Part shown: in pieces, positions 16,835 through 25,356 of the stretch
Layout of the letters: each line of letters begins with the position of its first letter
How positions within the stretch are numbered: position 1 is the stretch's first letter
Notes under the pieces: generated by a model
Databases searched by the model: none
Seen by the model: the letters and a program-made list of their open reading frames with translations, nothing else
What the model was told of the DNA's origin: nothing
Position numbers and translations under genes: made by a program
Assembly (NCBI RefSeq): GCF_000986785.1
Contig: NZ_LAYY01000020.1
Span: forward strand, 1 to 58,305
From: Mesobacillus campisalis
Lineage (GTDB): Bacteria; Bacillota; Bacilli; Bacillales; Cytobacillaceae
Length of the DNA stretch: 58,305 nucleotides
Direction: 5' to 3'

Positions 16835-18067
16835 TTAGAATGAAAGATCACCTTTTAACAAACTTCTGGCAATTGTCCGTCTGTGAATCTCAGATGTACC
16901 GTCGGGAATTCTCATAAGCCGTGCCCGGCGGTATCCTTCTTCCAATTGAAGCTCATTTGATAGCCCCATTCCTCCGTGAATCTGGATGGCACTGTCGTAA
17001 ACCCGCCCCATCATTTCTGTACAATAGGCTTTCGTCATTGAAATTTCTTTCGTTGGCGTTTTTTTGCTGTTTTCGATTTTCCATGCACAATGCAGCGCCA
17101 TGTTTCTGGCTGCATAGATATCCATCGCCATTTCAGCTAGCATATTTTGAATCGTCTGATGTTCCTCCAGTGCCTTTCCGAAGGTTCGGCGGATTTTGGA
17201 ATAGTCAACGGATTTACTTAACGCCCATTGTGCGGATCCAATACAGATACCGCTCATTCCCAAACGACCGTTATTGATTCCATTCATCGCTTTTCCAAAG
17301 CCCTGGTCCAATTCGCCAATGATGTTTTCTTCAGGAACGCGAAGATTGTCAATCGTAATAATGGTTGCATCCCCGCCCAATGAGCCCATTACTGGAATAA
17401 CGGAATCGACATGAAACCCTGGGGAGCTTGTTTCAACGAAGAAACATGTTATCCCACCTTTTCTTTGTGCCTGCAATTCAGGATTGGTTACTGCAAACAG
17501 CATGCAATAATCGGCATAATGTGCATGGGAAATCCATTGTTTCGTTCCGTTTATCACATATTCATTTCCTTCTTTTACGGCTTTTGTCCTGATTCCCCAA
17601 ACATCGGAACCGGCGTCCGGCTCTGTTAATCCAAAGCATAATTGTTTATCGCCAGAGCCGATACCCTCGAGATATTTGTCTTTAAGTTCCTGTCTCAGCC
17701 CTTTCAATACGGGGGTCAACCCGTTAGTAAATGGCGAAGGAATGACCACATGCTCGATGAGTTTGGAATTTGGAAAGTGTTTTCCGATTGCTTCATTGAT
17801 TAATAGTGAAGTCATCGGCCCGAAGCCTTCTCCTCCTAATTCGGGATCGCCAAACATGGTATAGTAACCAGCTTTTGCTGACTCTTTGCGCACTTTCCTT
17901 CGCAATTCCTCCACTTTGGGATGGCGGCGGCCGTCTTCAAGATAATAATTCCGCTCATTGAACAGCAAGTTATGGTGTTCCTGTTCTAAGGGAATCACGA
18001 CTTTATTAATAAATTGGATAATGCCTTTAATAATTTCTGCTGTTTCTTCTGGAATCGAAAAGTTCAT
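16835..18067 (-). CDS. Acyl-CoA dehydrogenase (Asp at the usual catalytic Glu position)
   Basis: This 410-residue FAD enzyme introduces a double bond into an acyl-CoA and passes electrons to ETF. Family signatures are CFGLTEPDAGSD (FAD/substrate loop), GTKQWISHAHYADY, GRLGMSGICIGSAQWAL, RRTFGKALEEHQTIQ and IQIHGGMGLSNELQLEEGYRRARLMRIPDGTSEIH. At the last motif most family members have EGTS with Glu as the base; this one has DGTS, as in the ACAD10/11-like branch which has ADGPDEVH. It may therefore take a branched, hydroxylated or cyclic acyl-CoA. ATG 18067 follows AAAGGAGAGAGAGAA. It lies 31 bases after the acyl-CoA synthetase. Confidence 0.92.
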   Translation of the reverse strand: MNFSIPEETAEIIKGIIQFINKVVIPLEQEHHNLLFNERNYYLEDGRRHPKVEELRRKVRKESAKAGYYTMFGDPELGGEGFGPMTSLLINEAIGKHFPNSKLIEHVVIPSPFTNGLTPVLKGLRQELKDKYLEGIGSGDKQLCFGLTEPDAGSDVWGIRTKAVKEGNEYVINGTKQWISHAHYADYCMLFAVTNPELQAQRKGGITCFFVETSSPGFHVDSVIPVMGSLGGDATIITIDNLRVPEENIIGELDQGFGKAMNGINNGRLGMSGICIGSAQWALSKSVDYSKIRRTFGKALEEHQTIQNMLAEMAMDIYAARNMALHCAWKIENSKKTPTKEISMTKAYCTEMMGRVYDSAIQIHGGMGLSNELQLEEGYRRARLMRIPDGTSEIHRRTIARSLLKGDLSF

Positions 18068-18098
18068 TTCTCTCTCTCCTTTGTTATAGAAAATTAAC

Positions 18099-20210
18099 CT
18101 ATGAATGAATCACTTGTTTTTCGAGTGTCATTAAACCATCTGCCACCTTGATTCCCTGTCCTTGGGGAAAGACCATGACAGGGTTGAGATCTATTTCTGA
18201 AAGCATATCTTCGTATGTCACGATGAAATGGCTGAACTGTGAGATTAAGGAGCTTAGTCCCGCCACGTCATAAGGTGGTTTTCCGCGATAGGATCGTAAA
18301 ATGGGACTGGCTTGCAATTCATTAATCATTTTGGCTGCTTCACGGGAGGATACAGGTGCTTTCCTCATGGAGACATCCTTGAGCAATTCAATGTAGATTC
18401 CTCCCATTCCTACCATGACAATCTGGCCAAAAATAGGGTCCTTTTTGGAGCCTACGACCATCTCGACAGATTCCTGATTCAACATTTCCTGAACCAGGAC
18501 CCCTTCGAACTCGGCACCCTCTGTTTCGGCAATGATGGCTTTCAATCTTTCGAATTCCGACCTTACTTCCTCGTTGTCTTTAAGCTTCAGGACAACCAGG
18601 CCTTTTTCCGTTTTATGGAGGATTTGCGGCGACATCCCTTTTAAAACGATTGGATAGCCAATTTCATTTGCAAATTGGATGGCCTCTTCCGCTGTTTTTG
18701 CTAATTTTTCTTCCGTAATGGGAACTCCGAATTGCTTGAGAATCTTTTTGCTCCCGTACTCGGTCAAAAGAGTAGCAGGACCGAAAATATCCTGTTTTTC
18801 CGGCAGCAAAGTTTCTTCACTTACAGCTTCCTCCCTGTTCGCAAAATAGTGGAGAGCTTTTGAAACCGTAACAGCCCTTGATGGATCTTCAATCACACAA
18901 ATCCCGGCGTCACTGAACATCTTTCTGGACTCCTGGCTGTTTATTGTGACAACGATTTGCGGGATATCCTTAAAGCGCTCCTGCATGGTTTTTAAGGTAG
19001 AAATGCGATCCTGCAGCGAATCCAGTTTTAAGCCCGCAAATCCCAGGAAGACAAGTGCAGAATCGTATTCCCCGCTTGAAAGGACGGAATGCATGAAGTC
19101 TTCGAGTAAGGTCGGCATATAAGAAATCTGTGCGGTCGTGTCGATTGGATTTTGCACACCGGCAATCGGGAGGATTTCCCTTAACTTTTCTTTTACTTGC
19201 TTGGGCGTTTCCGGCAAAGTCATGCCGTTTGCTGACAATTGGTCGGCTAACAGAATTCCTACTCCGCCTGAAACAGTAAACACGGCGACCCTGTTTCCCT
19301 TGGGGAAGGGCAATTTAGATGCCGCATATGTAACATCCAGGAATTCCTCTATCGTTTCAGCACGGTATACGCCATATTGCCTGAAGACTGTATCAAAGAC
19401 TTCATCGGCACCAACCAGAGAGCCGGTATGGGAAAGGGCCGCCTTCATTCCCACAGATGTTCTTCCTACCTTCAGAGCAATGACCGGCTTTCCGTTCTCT
19501 CTTGCTAATTTTAATGCTCGAATAAGTTTGTCTCCAACCTTTGTCCCTTCGAGATAACAGGCAATCACATCCGTATCAGGATCATTTGCCAAAAATTCAA
19601 GGCAATCCGCAACATCCACATCACATTCATTTCCGGTAGCCACGAAATAGCTAAAGCCAATATTGTGCTGCCTTGCCAAGGTAAACACATGTGATCCAAA
19701 GGCTCCGCTTTGACTGACAAAGCCAATATTGCTTTTTAATGGTTTTTCATCTTCAATGATGGTGGAGAATGTTCCGTAAACTCCTTTGCCAACATTGAAC
19801 ATCCCCAGGCAATTGGGACCCAGAACCCTAACATTGTTCTGTTTGGCCAATTGTGAAATTTCATCCTGCAGTTTTTCCCCTTCTTCATCGATTTCGGCAA
19901 ATCCGGCGCTAAATATGATCACCGACCGTACCTGTTGATCGATACATTTTTTCAAGGTTTGAAGAACAACGGCTTTAGGGACAGCGATAATGGCCAAATC
20001 AATTGGGGCCTTAACCGCCTTGATATCCGGATAGCATGTTAATCCATTCATTTCTTCGTATTTGGGATTAACCGGATAAATCACTCCCTCATATCCATAT
20101 TTTTGGAGGTAGCTAAGAGGTCTGCCGCCAATTTTCTGGTCATCTGGTGAAGCGCCGATAATGGCAATGCTTTTTGGATTAAATAGTGCACTAAGTTGGG
20201 ACTGCTCCAA
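18099..20210 (-). CDS. ADP-forming acyl-CoA synthetase (fused alpha-beta, Acs/Acd type)
   Basis: This 703-residue NDP-forming synthetase makes acyl-CoA from a free acid with ATP. The order is a CoA-binding domain (LFNPKSIAIIGASPDDQKIGG, residues about 10-30), a succinyl-CoA-ligase-like flavodoxin domain with the phosphohistidine loop ALSHTGSLVGADEVFD, and a C-terminal ATP-grasp domain (GYPIVLKGMSPQILHKTEKGLVVLKL, DLNPVMVFPQGQG). It would activate the pathway acid or recycle short acids. The start is TTG 20210, after AAGGAGTGATATGGG; no closer ATG is in frame. It is the first gene of the acyl-CoA operon, 50 bases downstream of a sigma-54 promoter. Confidence 0.9.
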   Translation of the reverse strand: MEQSQLSALFNPKSIAIIGASPDDQKIGGRPLSYLQKYGYEGVIYPVNPKYEEMNGLTCYPDIKAVKAPIDLAIIAVPKAVVLQTLKKCIDQQVRSVIIFSAGFAEIDEEGEKLQDEISQLAKQNNVRVLGPNCLGMFNVGKGVYGTFSTIIEDEKPLKSNIGFVSQSGAFGSHVFTLARQHNIGFSYFVATGNECDVDVADCLEFLANDPDTDVIACYLEGTKVGDKLIRALKLARENGKPVIALKVGRTSVGMKAALSHTGSLVGADEVFDTVFRQYGVYRAETIEEFLDVTYAASKLPFPKGNRVAVFTVSGGVGILLADQLSANGMTLPETPKQVKEKLREILPIAGVQNPIDTTAQISYMPTLLEDFMHSVLSSGEYDSALVFLGFAGLKLDSLQDRISTLKTMQERFKDIPQIVVTINSQESRKMFSDAGICVIEDPSRAVTVSKALHYFANREEAVSEETLLPEKQDIFGPATLLTEYGSKKILKQFGVPITEEKLAKTAEEAIQFANEIGYPIVLKGMSPQILHKTEKGLVVLKLKDNEEVRSEFERLKAIIAETEGAEFEGVLVQEMLNQESVEMVVGSKKDPIFGQIVMVGMGGIYIELLKDVSMRKAPVSSREAAKMINELQASPILRSYRGKPPYDVAGLSSLISQFSHFIVTYEDMLSEIDLNPVMVFPQGQGIKVADGLMTLEKQVIHS

Positions 20211-20259
20211 CCCATATCACTCCTTACTTCTTTCTTCTTTCGTTCTATACTTTACTTAA

Positions 20260-20275
20260 TGCAAATTCCATGCCA
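20260..20275 (-). promoter_or_regulatory. Sigma-54 promoter P1 (acyl-CoA operon)
   Basis: On the minus strand TGGCATGGAATTTGCA matches the -24/-12 consensus with GG-N10-GC. The predicted start is about 38 bases before the TTG of the acyl-CoA synthetase gene. Confidence 0.88.
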
Positions 20276-20470
20276 ACTCCTTCAGGCATGTGGTTTTTTT
20301 TGTTTTGCTGATAATGAAAAAAACAGAATAAATTGCAGGACAGCACCTTTAACGCCCTTTCCTAAGCATGGATTCTTGCGGAATCATTGAAGCAATTTTA
20401 TAAAAATAAAAGGAATCAACACGTAACATATCAAAATCTTCTGGATATTTTCCCTGTATTTTTGGATAAT

Positions 20471-20508
20471 CGTTTCACGAAAGGTTCCTGTGTTTTAAAA
20501 TTGAAACA
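20471..20508. promoter_or_regulatory. Paired activator sites for P1
   Basis: TGTTTTAAAATTGAAACA (20491-20508) is a near-perfect palindrome. A weaker copy, CGTTTCACGAAAGGTTCC, begins exactly 20 bases earlier. The pair lies about 195-235 bases upstream of P1, the usual distance for sigma-54 enhancer sites. Confidence 0.6.
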
Positions 20509-20565
20509 AGATTCCTTCGGTTTCTTTGAAGTTGCTTGTAATTGCAGGTTTGCTGCTGCCGATCC

Positions 20566-20601
20566 ATAAAAAAACAAGCAGCCATATTGGGTGCTTGTTC
20601 A
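20566..20601 (-). terminator. Terminator of the PrpR-type regulator gene
   Basis: Arms AACAAGCA 20573-20580 and TGCTTGTT 20592-20599 are followed on the minus strand by a run of seven T. It isolates the regulator gene from promoter P1 downstream. Confidence 0.8.
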
Positions 20602-20632
20602 TTCCGCAGCAAATTGCCTTTATTGTTGTTTC

Positions 20633-22573
20633 CTATTTCGAACTAACCTGTTCATTCAGCTTCCTCCATAAAGTACTTCTGCTGATTCCCAGTATTTTCG
20701 CTGCCTCTTTCTTGTTTCCATTCGTCTTATCCAGCACTTCCTTGATTTTGCTTACTTCAATATCTTTAATTACTTCCTGGTAGGAAGCGTTTTCAAAACT
20801 GACTTGATTTAATAGCAGGTTGTTCTCTTCAATCGCCTCTCTTAAATACGTTAACAGTTCGTTTCTTGAACATTGATGCGGGGTTTCTATATAGGCAAAC
20901 AATCGTTCCATCGTATTTTCAAACTCACGTATATTCCCATGCCATTCATGCGCCTCCAATAAGGGCAGCATGTCATTTAAGAAGTCCTGGATTACCGGCA
21001 GAAATGCAGGATATTTTTTAGCCGTAAACATCTTTACAAGAAGACCCATATCCCCTCTGCGGTCACTTAACCTAGGAAGATACAAATTCAAAACGGCAAT
21101 CCGATAATAGAGGTCCATCCTAAATTTACCTGCCTTGACATCCTCGATTAAATTGACGTTGGTGGCGGAGATAACTCGCACATTAATGGGGATAGCCGTG
21201 GGACTCCCTAATCTTCTTACCATATTTTCCTGTAAAACCCTAAGAAGCTTAGCCTGCATACTTAATGGGATTTCACCAATCTCATCAAGAAAGACTGTTC
21301 CATTATGCGCCAGCTCAAATAACCCGGGGTTCCCCCCTTTTTTTGCTCCAGTGAACGCACCATCGTTATAACCAAAGAACTCGCTTTCCAATAGGTTTTC
21401 AGGAATCGCAGCACAGTTGACAGCGATGAAAGGCTGGTTCGCCCGAGAGCTTTCATTATGTATACTTTGAGCAAAAAGCTCCTTGCCTGTACCTGATTCA
21501 CCAAGGATAAGAACATTGGAATCGGACCGTGCAAACTTCTTTGCTTTATCAATCGCCCTAGTCGTTTGTTTGCTTTTCCCGACAATATCCCCAAAATGGT
21601 AGGTAGCTGTATCAGCTTTATAATTCATTTTACGTCTAATTTTATTTTCCTGCCTTTGTAACGTCTCCGCATCCGATATGAATGCAACAATGCCGTCAAA
21701 CGAACCATTTACACTAATAGGAAGGGTGTTTAATAACAGCGTTCTCTTCTTATATTGTAATACAAGATCTTTAACGACCTTACCTGCAGAAAGAACATCT
21801 AAAACTTCACTTTTAGGCAATATATCGCTAATAAGCTGTGAAGTAAGATCGGAATGGTCCCAAAGGCCAAGCAGTTCAACTGCATGGTGGTTAATACTCA
21901 GCAGCCTGCCTGTTACACTTAGATTAATAACACCTTCATTGAAAATTTCCAGCACATAGTTTTGTCTTTTTTGATAACTTTGCTCCGCCAGCTTGGCTGT
22001 CAGGACATTAAAGGCAATATCCACTGCCAGCCCTACGCTTTCCTTCCCATACCAGAGTATTCCCTCCATCCCCAATTCCCTGGCTAATTTTACAATCAAT
22101 CCTGATCCAATGACCACCCTTTGCCCTTCAGACTTCAGTTTGCTAACCAGGTTGGCCGCATCTTCAGTGGTAACATATGTATACTGATTCATTTTGATTT
22201 TAAAAATTGAATCCAGTTCTTCCCTCATATTTGTAAGATTTTCAGGGATACTCTGAATATATTCTTTTTGATAATTGACCACATTTACTTCATTTGAAAT
22301 TTTAGAAGCTTTCACCAAGGCTTTATAGAAATCATTGGTTTGGACCCGCAATGGAATTAGGTTCCCCCGTACACCAATCTCTTTAAACTCCTCGAATAGC
22401 ATGGCCCCGCAAATCAAAACATCATCATCCGTAATATAAGTCGGATTATTTAATATATAGATGGAGTCAAGTGTTTGGACAACCAGATCCTTAATACTCC
22501 CTTTTCTTTTTTCAATTTCCCGCTTTACATAATCATCCAAGGGTGCAGATCCGGTAACCAGTAATTTAAGCAC
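20633..22573 (-). CDS. PrpR-type sigma-54-dependent transcriptional activator
   Basis: This 646-residue enhancer-binding protein has four parts. Residues 1-190 resemble the propionate-activator N domain (MLKLLVTGSAPLDDYVKREI, VVIGSGLIVKLARELGMEGIL). A PAS-like domain spans about 205-310. The AAA+ domain has Walker A GESGTGKE near residue 360, the sigma-54 contact loop GAFTGA and LDEIGEIPL. A Fis-type HTH ends the protein (NGNKKEAAKILGISRSTLWRKL). It opens sigma-54 promoters with ATP when its sensing domain binds a ligand, probably a pathway acid or CoA-linked metabolite. The start is GTG 22573, seven bases after AAAGGAGG. It is encoded just upstream of P1 and flanks other promoters bearing the same paired palindromes, making it the best candidate regulator of the island. 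Confidence 0.92.
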   Translation of the reverse strand: MLKLLVTGSAPLDDYVKREIEKRKGSIKDLVVQTLDSIYILNNPTYITDDDVLICGAMLFEEFKEIGVRGNLIPLRVQTNDFYKALVKASKISNEVNVVNYQKEYIQSIPENLTNMREELDSIFKIKMNQYTYVTTEDAANLVSKLKSEGQRVVIGSGLIVKLARELGMEGILWYGKESVGLAVDIAFNVLTAKLAEQSYQKRQNYVLEIFNEGVINLSVTGRLLSINHHAVELLGLWDHSDLTSQLISDILPKSEVLDVLSAGKVVKDLVLQYKKRTLLLNTLPISVNGSFDGIVAFISDAETLQRQENKIRRKMNYKADTATYHFGDIVGKSKQTTRAIDKAKKFARSDSNVLILGESGTGKELFAQSIHNESSRANQPFIAVNCAAIPENLLESEFFGYNDGAFTGAKKGGNPGLFELAHNGTVFLDEIGEIPLSMQAKLLRVLQENMVRRLGSPTAIPINVRVISATNVNLIEDVKAGKFRMDLYYRIAVLNLYLPRLSDRRGDMGLLVKMFTAKKYPAFLPVIQDFLNDMLPLLEAHEWHGNIREFENTMERLFAYIETPHQCSRNELLTYLREAIEENNLLLNQVSFENASYQEVIKDIEVSKIKEVLDKTNGNKKEAAKILGISRSTLWRKLNEQVSSK

Positions 22574-22652
22574 AACTAATCCTCCTTTGTTTACCATTTA
22601 TTAATTTTCATTATAACCAATAATATTATGAAAATATAAAAAATTTTTATTA

Positions 22653-22685
22653 ATAAAAAATCTCGCAAAGAAATGCGAGATTTTT
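22653..22685 (-). terminator. Terminator after the phosphotriesterase-like gene
   Basis: Arms TCTCGCA 22661-22667 and TGCGAGA 22674-22680 are flanked by A6 and T5; on the minus strand the stem is followed by TTTTTTATTAA. Confidence 0.82.
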
Positions 22686-22715
22686 AGCTTAGTTGAAACA
22701 ATCAACTATTCTTTT

Positions 22716-23657
22716 TTAAGAAAGCCAGGCTTTAACATTCTCTACCATCATCATATTAATTTGTTCATCTGTTACCCCATGTTCTTTAAGGGTTGGGAGA
22801 ACTTTGTCCATCAGAAAAGTCATGGACCAATCAGGATAAGCGGCTCTCTTGGAGGCTTCCGGTTTGTGCGCATCGGTTGTACAACAATAATCCTGGGATA
22901 AAAAAATGCGATTGGCATATCCTTTTTTCACTAATGCCAAAACCGTATCGTTCCTTTGTTCGGTTGAGATCGTATGCGTTAACCCATAGCGGTCCATCCC
23001 GATAAACGCCCCGCTCTCCAGGACCTTCTCGATATATTCCAGGTTGTCTGAATCCCCGCAATGACCGATCAACACCTTATTTAAGGGTACGCCTTCTTCT
23101 TTGAAAATCGCCAGCTGCTGAAGCCCCGTTCCTGACGCAGGGTGTGAATGAGTCATGATTGGCACACCTGTCTTATGATGTGCCCTGGCCACAGCCCGGA
23201 TTACCTTTTCAACATCGGGTGTCACACCTTGGTAATCAGTCGCACATTTTAAGAAGCCAGCCCGGATGGGGGTATTCTGTACTCCTATCTCGATATCCCG
23301 AACAAATTGGGTGACCATAAAATCGATATCATTGAAAGCAAAACGAGTGGGTAAATAATGGAAGGTGAATATCCCTGTAGCAGCAACAATGTTCATGCCA
23401 GTATCATTCGCCACTCTTTGCATAAAACGCACATCCCTGTCAAGACCCAAAACGGAAGGGTCAAAGATGGTCCTGACTCCACGCTCTTTGGCTGCCTTAA
23501 CTTGTGCTACCGCCAATGCAACTTCCTCTTCGTGGTCATATAAATGCGGGAATTGTTTCACCACACGCTCATCCCGGGTTCTTAAATGCTCATGAATTAA
23601 GGTGACCCCCAATTCTTCAATATGTAATTCGCCGTTTACTGTTTGAATGGACTTCAT
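22716..23657 (-). CDS. Phosphotriesterase-like lactonase family hydrolase
   Basis: This 313-residue TIM-barrel amidohydrolase is related to phosphotriesterases. All binuclear metal ligands are visible: His22 and His24 (LIHEHL), Lys137 (FLKCATDY, the carboxylated lysine), His170 (MTHSHP), His199 (IGHCGD) and Asp256 (SQDYCC). Most bacterial members hydrolyse lactones, with phosphotriester cleavage as a side activity, so opening of a lactone intermediate is the favoured role. Start ATG 23657 follows AAAGGAGGAAGCGA. It is second in an operon after a luciferase-like monooxygenase; an oxygenase-lactonase pair suggests Baeyer-Villiger ring expansion followed by ring opening. Confidence 0.9.
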   Translation of the reverse strand: MKSIQTVNGELHIEELGVTLIHEHLRTRDERVVKQFPHLYDHEEEVALAVAQVKAAKERGVRTIFDPSVLGLDRDVRFMQRVANDTGMNIVAATGIFTFHYLPTRFAFNDIDFMVTQFVRDIEIGVQNTPIRAGFLKCATDYQGVTPDVEKVIRAVARAHHKTGVPIMTHSHPASGTGLQQLAIFKEEGVPLNKVLIGHCGDSDNLEYIEKVLESGAFIGMDRYGLTHTISTEQRNDTVLALVKKGYANRIFLSQDYCCTTDAHKPEASKRAAYPDWSMTFLMDKVLPTLKEHGVTDEQINMMMVENVKAWLS

Positions 23658-23695
23658 TCGCTTCCTCCTTTCTGTTTCATGGTTTTATGGAAATC

Positions 23696-23740
23696 GGAGA
23701 GATAAAGCGGTTTTGGGATGAACCTCCGCGCTATCTCTCC
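23696..23740. repeat. Intercistronic inverted repeat (15-bp arms, two mismatches)
   Basis: Arms at 23696-23710 and 23726-23740 (GGAGAGATAAAGCGG / CCGCGCTATCTCTCC) enclose a 15-base loop in the gap between the monooxygenase and lactonase genes. There is no T-run after it on the minus strand, so it may tune mRNA stability rather than terminate. Confidence 0.5.
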
Positions 23741-23789
23741 CTTAAATAATACGATTGTCAGCACCTAAATGTAAGCGCTGTTAATTTTA

Positions 23790-24857
23790 TTATTTCTCAA
23801 CGGCCGATAGCGTTTTACTTTCAAAGTACGGCATTACATGCTCGGAAAATAATTTCATTGATTTCACTACTTTGTCATGCTGCTGCCCTCCGATATTCAT
23901 CCAGAGAATGATGTTGTTCAGCCCTGTCTCTTCTTTATACCGTTCAATATCCTTGATGACTTTTTCCGGCGATCCAACCAAAGTATTCTCCGATTTCAGG
24001 AAGCTGTCATAATCTATATCTCTTTCCCTGCTGATTACACCAAAAGTAGGCCGGTTGTCTCTTTCACTCATATACCATTCCAGGCCTTGCCGATAATCTT
24101 CTTGAGCCTGTTCCGTTGTTTCAGCTACGAAACAGAATAATAGTTTGCCAGACCTGGCCACTGCTTCTTCTACATATTCATGTGTTAAACCTGAAGCGAT
24201 CGCCTGCTCACGGTACAAGGAAATCTTGTGTTTCGTATCATCATTTTTGATGCCTCCCAAAACAAATGAATGACCTTGCTTGGCAGCATTGACCATCGAA
24301 GCATCATTTCCGGAAACCATTACAAAAATCGGTGGCCTCGGGTTCTGGACTGGCCGTGGATAGACTGGAATGTCCTTTATATCATAAAACTTCCCTGAGT
24401 AATTAACTCTCCCATTTTGTAAAGCCGTGGTCAGAATATCAAGTGATTCCAAATATTTTTCGTGCCTCTCGTCAAAATCAATATTATAAGCGTCAAATTC
24501 CAGCTTGTCGTATCCCTTCCCAACACCCAGATAAAGCCGGCCGTCACTGATGATATCAACGAGTGCCATATCCTCGGCCAATTGCAATGGATGGTGCAGA
24601 GGCAGCCTGGAGACGGCTGAACCTAATTTGATGTTCTTTGTCATGGCCGCAGCCGCTGACAAATAAACGGATGTAGAACTGACCACACCATATGCACGTG
24701 CATTATGTTCTGCAATCCATGCAGAATGGAAACCCAATTCATCTGCCAATTTGATTTGGTCCAAACCATTTCTGAGTTCTTCTGCATCCGTTTTCCATGG
24801 TGCTACAGAATTCAAAAAGAATAATCCAAAAGTCATGTCTTTGCCTAGTACTGCCAT
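23790..24857 (-). CDS. Luciferase-like flavin-dependent monooxygenase (LLM class)
   Basis: This 355-residue TIM-barrel enzyme of the bacterial luciferase superfamily uses reduced FMN and oxygen. Signs are LADELGFHSAWIAEHNARAYGVVSS, IKLGSAVSRLPLHHPLQLAEDMALVDIISDGRLYLGVGKGY and PRPVQNPRPPIFVMVSG. The group includes type II Baeyer-Villiger enzymes and LimB-like oxygenases. It needs an FMN reductase; two candidate reductases are encoded in the acyl-CoA operon under the same predicted control. ATG 24857 after AAAAAGGGAGTGGGAAAA is preferred to GTG 24866. It is first in an operon with the lactonase and starts about 165 bases below promoter P2. Confidence 0.9.
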   Translation of the reverse strand: MAVLGKDMTFGLFFLNSVAPWKTDAEELRNGLDQIKLADELGFHSAWIAEHNARAYGVVSSTSVYLSAAAAMTKNIKLGSAVSRLPLHHPLQLAEDMALVDIISDGRLYLGVGKGYDKLEFDAYNIDFDERHEKYLESLDILTTALQNGRVNYSGKFYDIKDIPVYPRPVQNPRPPIFVMVSGNDASMVNAAKQGHSFVLGGIKNDDTKHKISLYREQAIASGLTHEYVEEAVARSGKLLFCFVAETTEQAQEDYRQGLEWYMSERDNRPTFGVISRERDIDYDSFLKSENTLVGSPEKVIKDIERYKEETGLNNIILWMNIGGQQHDKVVKSMKLFSEHVMPYFESKTLSAVEK

Positions 24858-25022
24858 TTTTCCCACTCCCTTTTTAGAATTTGGTTACCATTCCAGTAAG
24901 ATAAGATGATAAATTTTTTGAAGTACAAAATCCAATTAGAGAGGTGTTTTCTCTGAATTATTAATCCGTAAAATCAATTGGATCCTTGTACCCACCTCAA
25001 AAAAACATTACACCCTTATTTA

Positions 25023-25038
25023 TGCAAGTAGCGTACCA
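25023..25038 (-). promoter_or_regulatory. Sigma-54 promoter P2 (monooxygenase-lactonase operon)
   Basis: TGGTACGCTACTTGCA on the minus strand fits -24/-12 with GG-N10-GC. It drives the luciferase-like monooxygenase and lactonase genes. Confidence 0.82.
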
Positions 25039-25190
25039 AAATGAAAATTCCTGGGGCAATGAAGAAAATCATTACCAAGCCATTTCTATCAATCACGCAT
25101 GGAAGCTGTATATCTTCATGAAAGTGACCAGCCAATAAATATAATTTCTGATGGATTACAGCTGACTGTCCGAAAGTGTTCCAAACATTC

Positions 25191-25229
25191 GGTCTCCAAA
25201 GTTAAACTATGTGTTTCAAAAATGAGACA
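25191..25229. promoter_or_regulatory. Paired activator sites shared by P2 and P3
   Basis: TGTTTCAAAAATGAGACA at 25212-25229 is one mismatch from a perfect palindrome. A weaker copy, GGTCTCCAAAGTTAAACT, begins at 25191, 21 bases before. They lie about 63-101 bases upstream of P3 and 153-206 bases upstream of P2. Confidence 0.55.
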
Positions 25230-25291
25230 TTGGATATTTTTCCTTAAATCCTTTAAAGGCTAGGCCCTTGCAGGATGTGTATTTATAAAGA

Positions 25292-25307
25292 TGGCATAGT
25301 TCTTGCA
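25292..25307 (+). promoter_or_regulatory. Sigma-54 promoter P3 (SDR pair)
   Basis: TGGCATAGTTCTTGCA on the plus strand fits -24/-12 exactly. The start site would be near 25318, which rules out the ATG at 25303 as the start of the following gene. Confidence 0.85.
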
Positions 25308-25356
25308 AATGAACTTATTAGAAGAAAAAACGATGTTAAGAGAGGATGAGTTAGCG

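Larger units (their letters stand above)
24867..25356. other. Divergent control region with two sigma-54 promoters
   Basis: This region of about 490 bases has no genes. It holds P2 on the minus strand, P3 on the plus strand and one shared pair of activator sites between them at 25191-25229. The monooxygenase leader downstream of P2 is about 150 bases long; I see no clear riboswitch in it. Confidence 0.6.

Noticed and set aside
22716-23657. Call as a true organophosphate-degrading phosphotriesterase
   Set aside because: The metal site is conserved across the whole superfamily, and context with oxygenases favours a lactonase; no organophosphate pathway genes are near.
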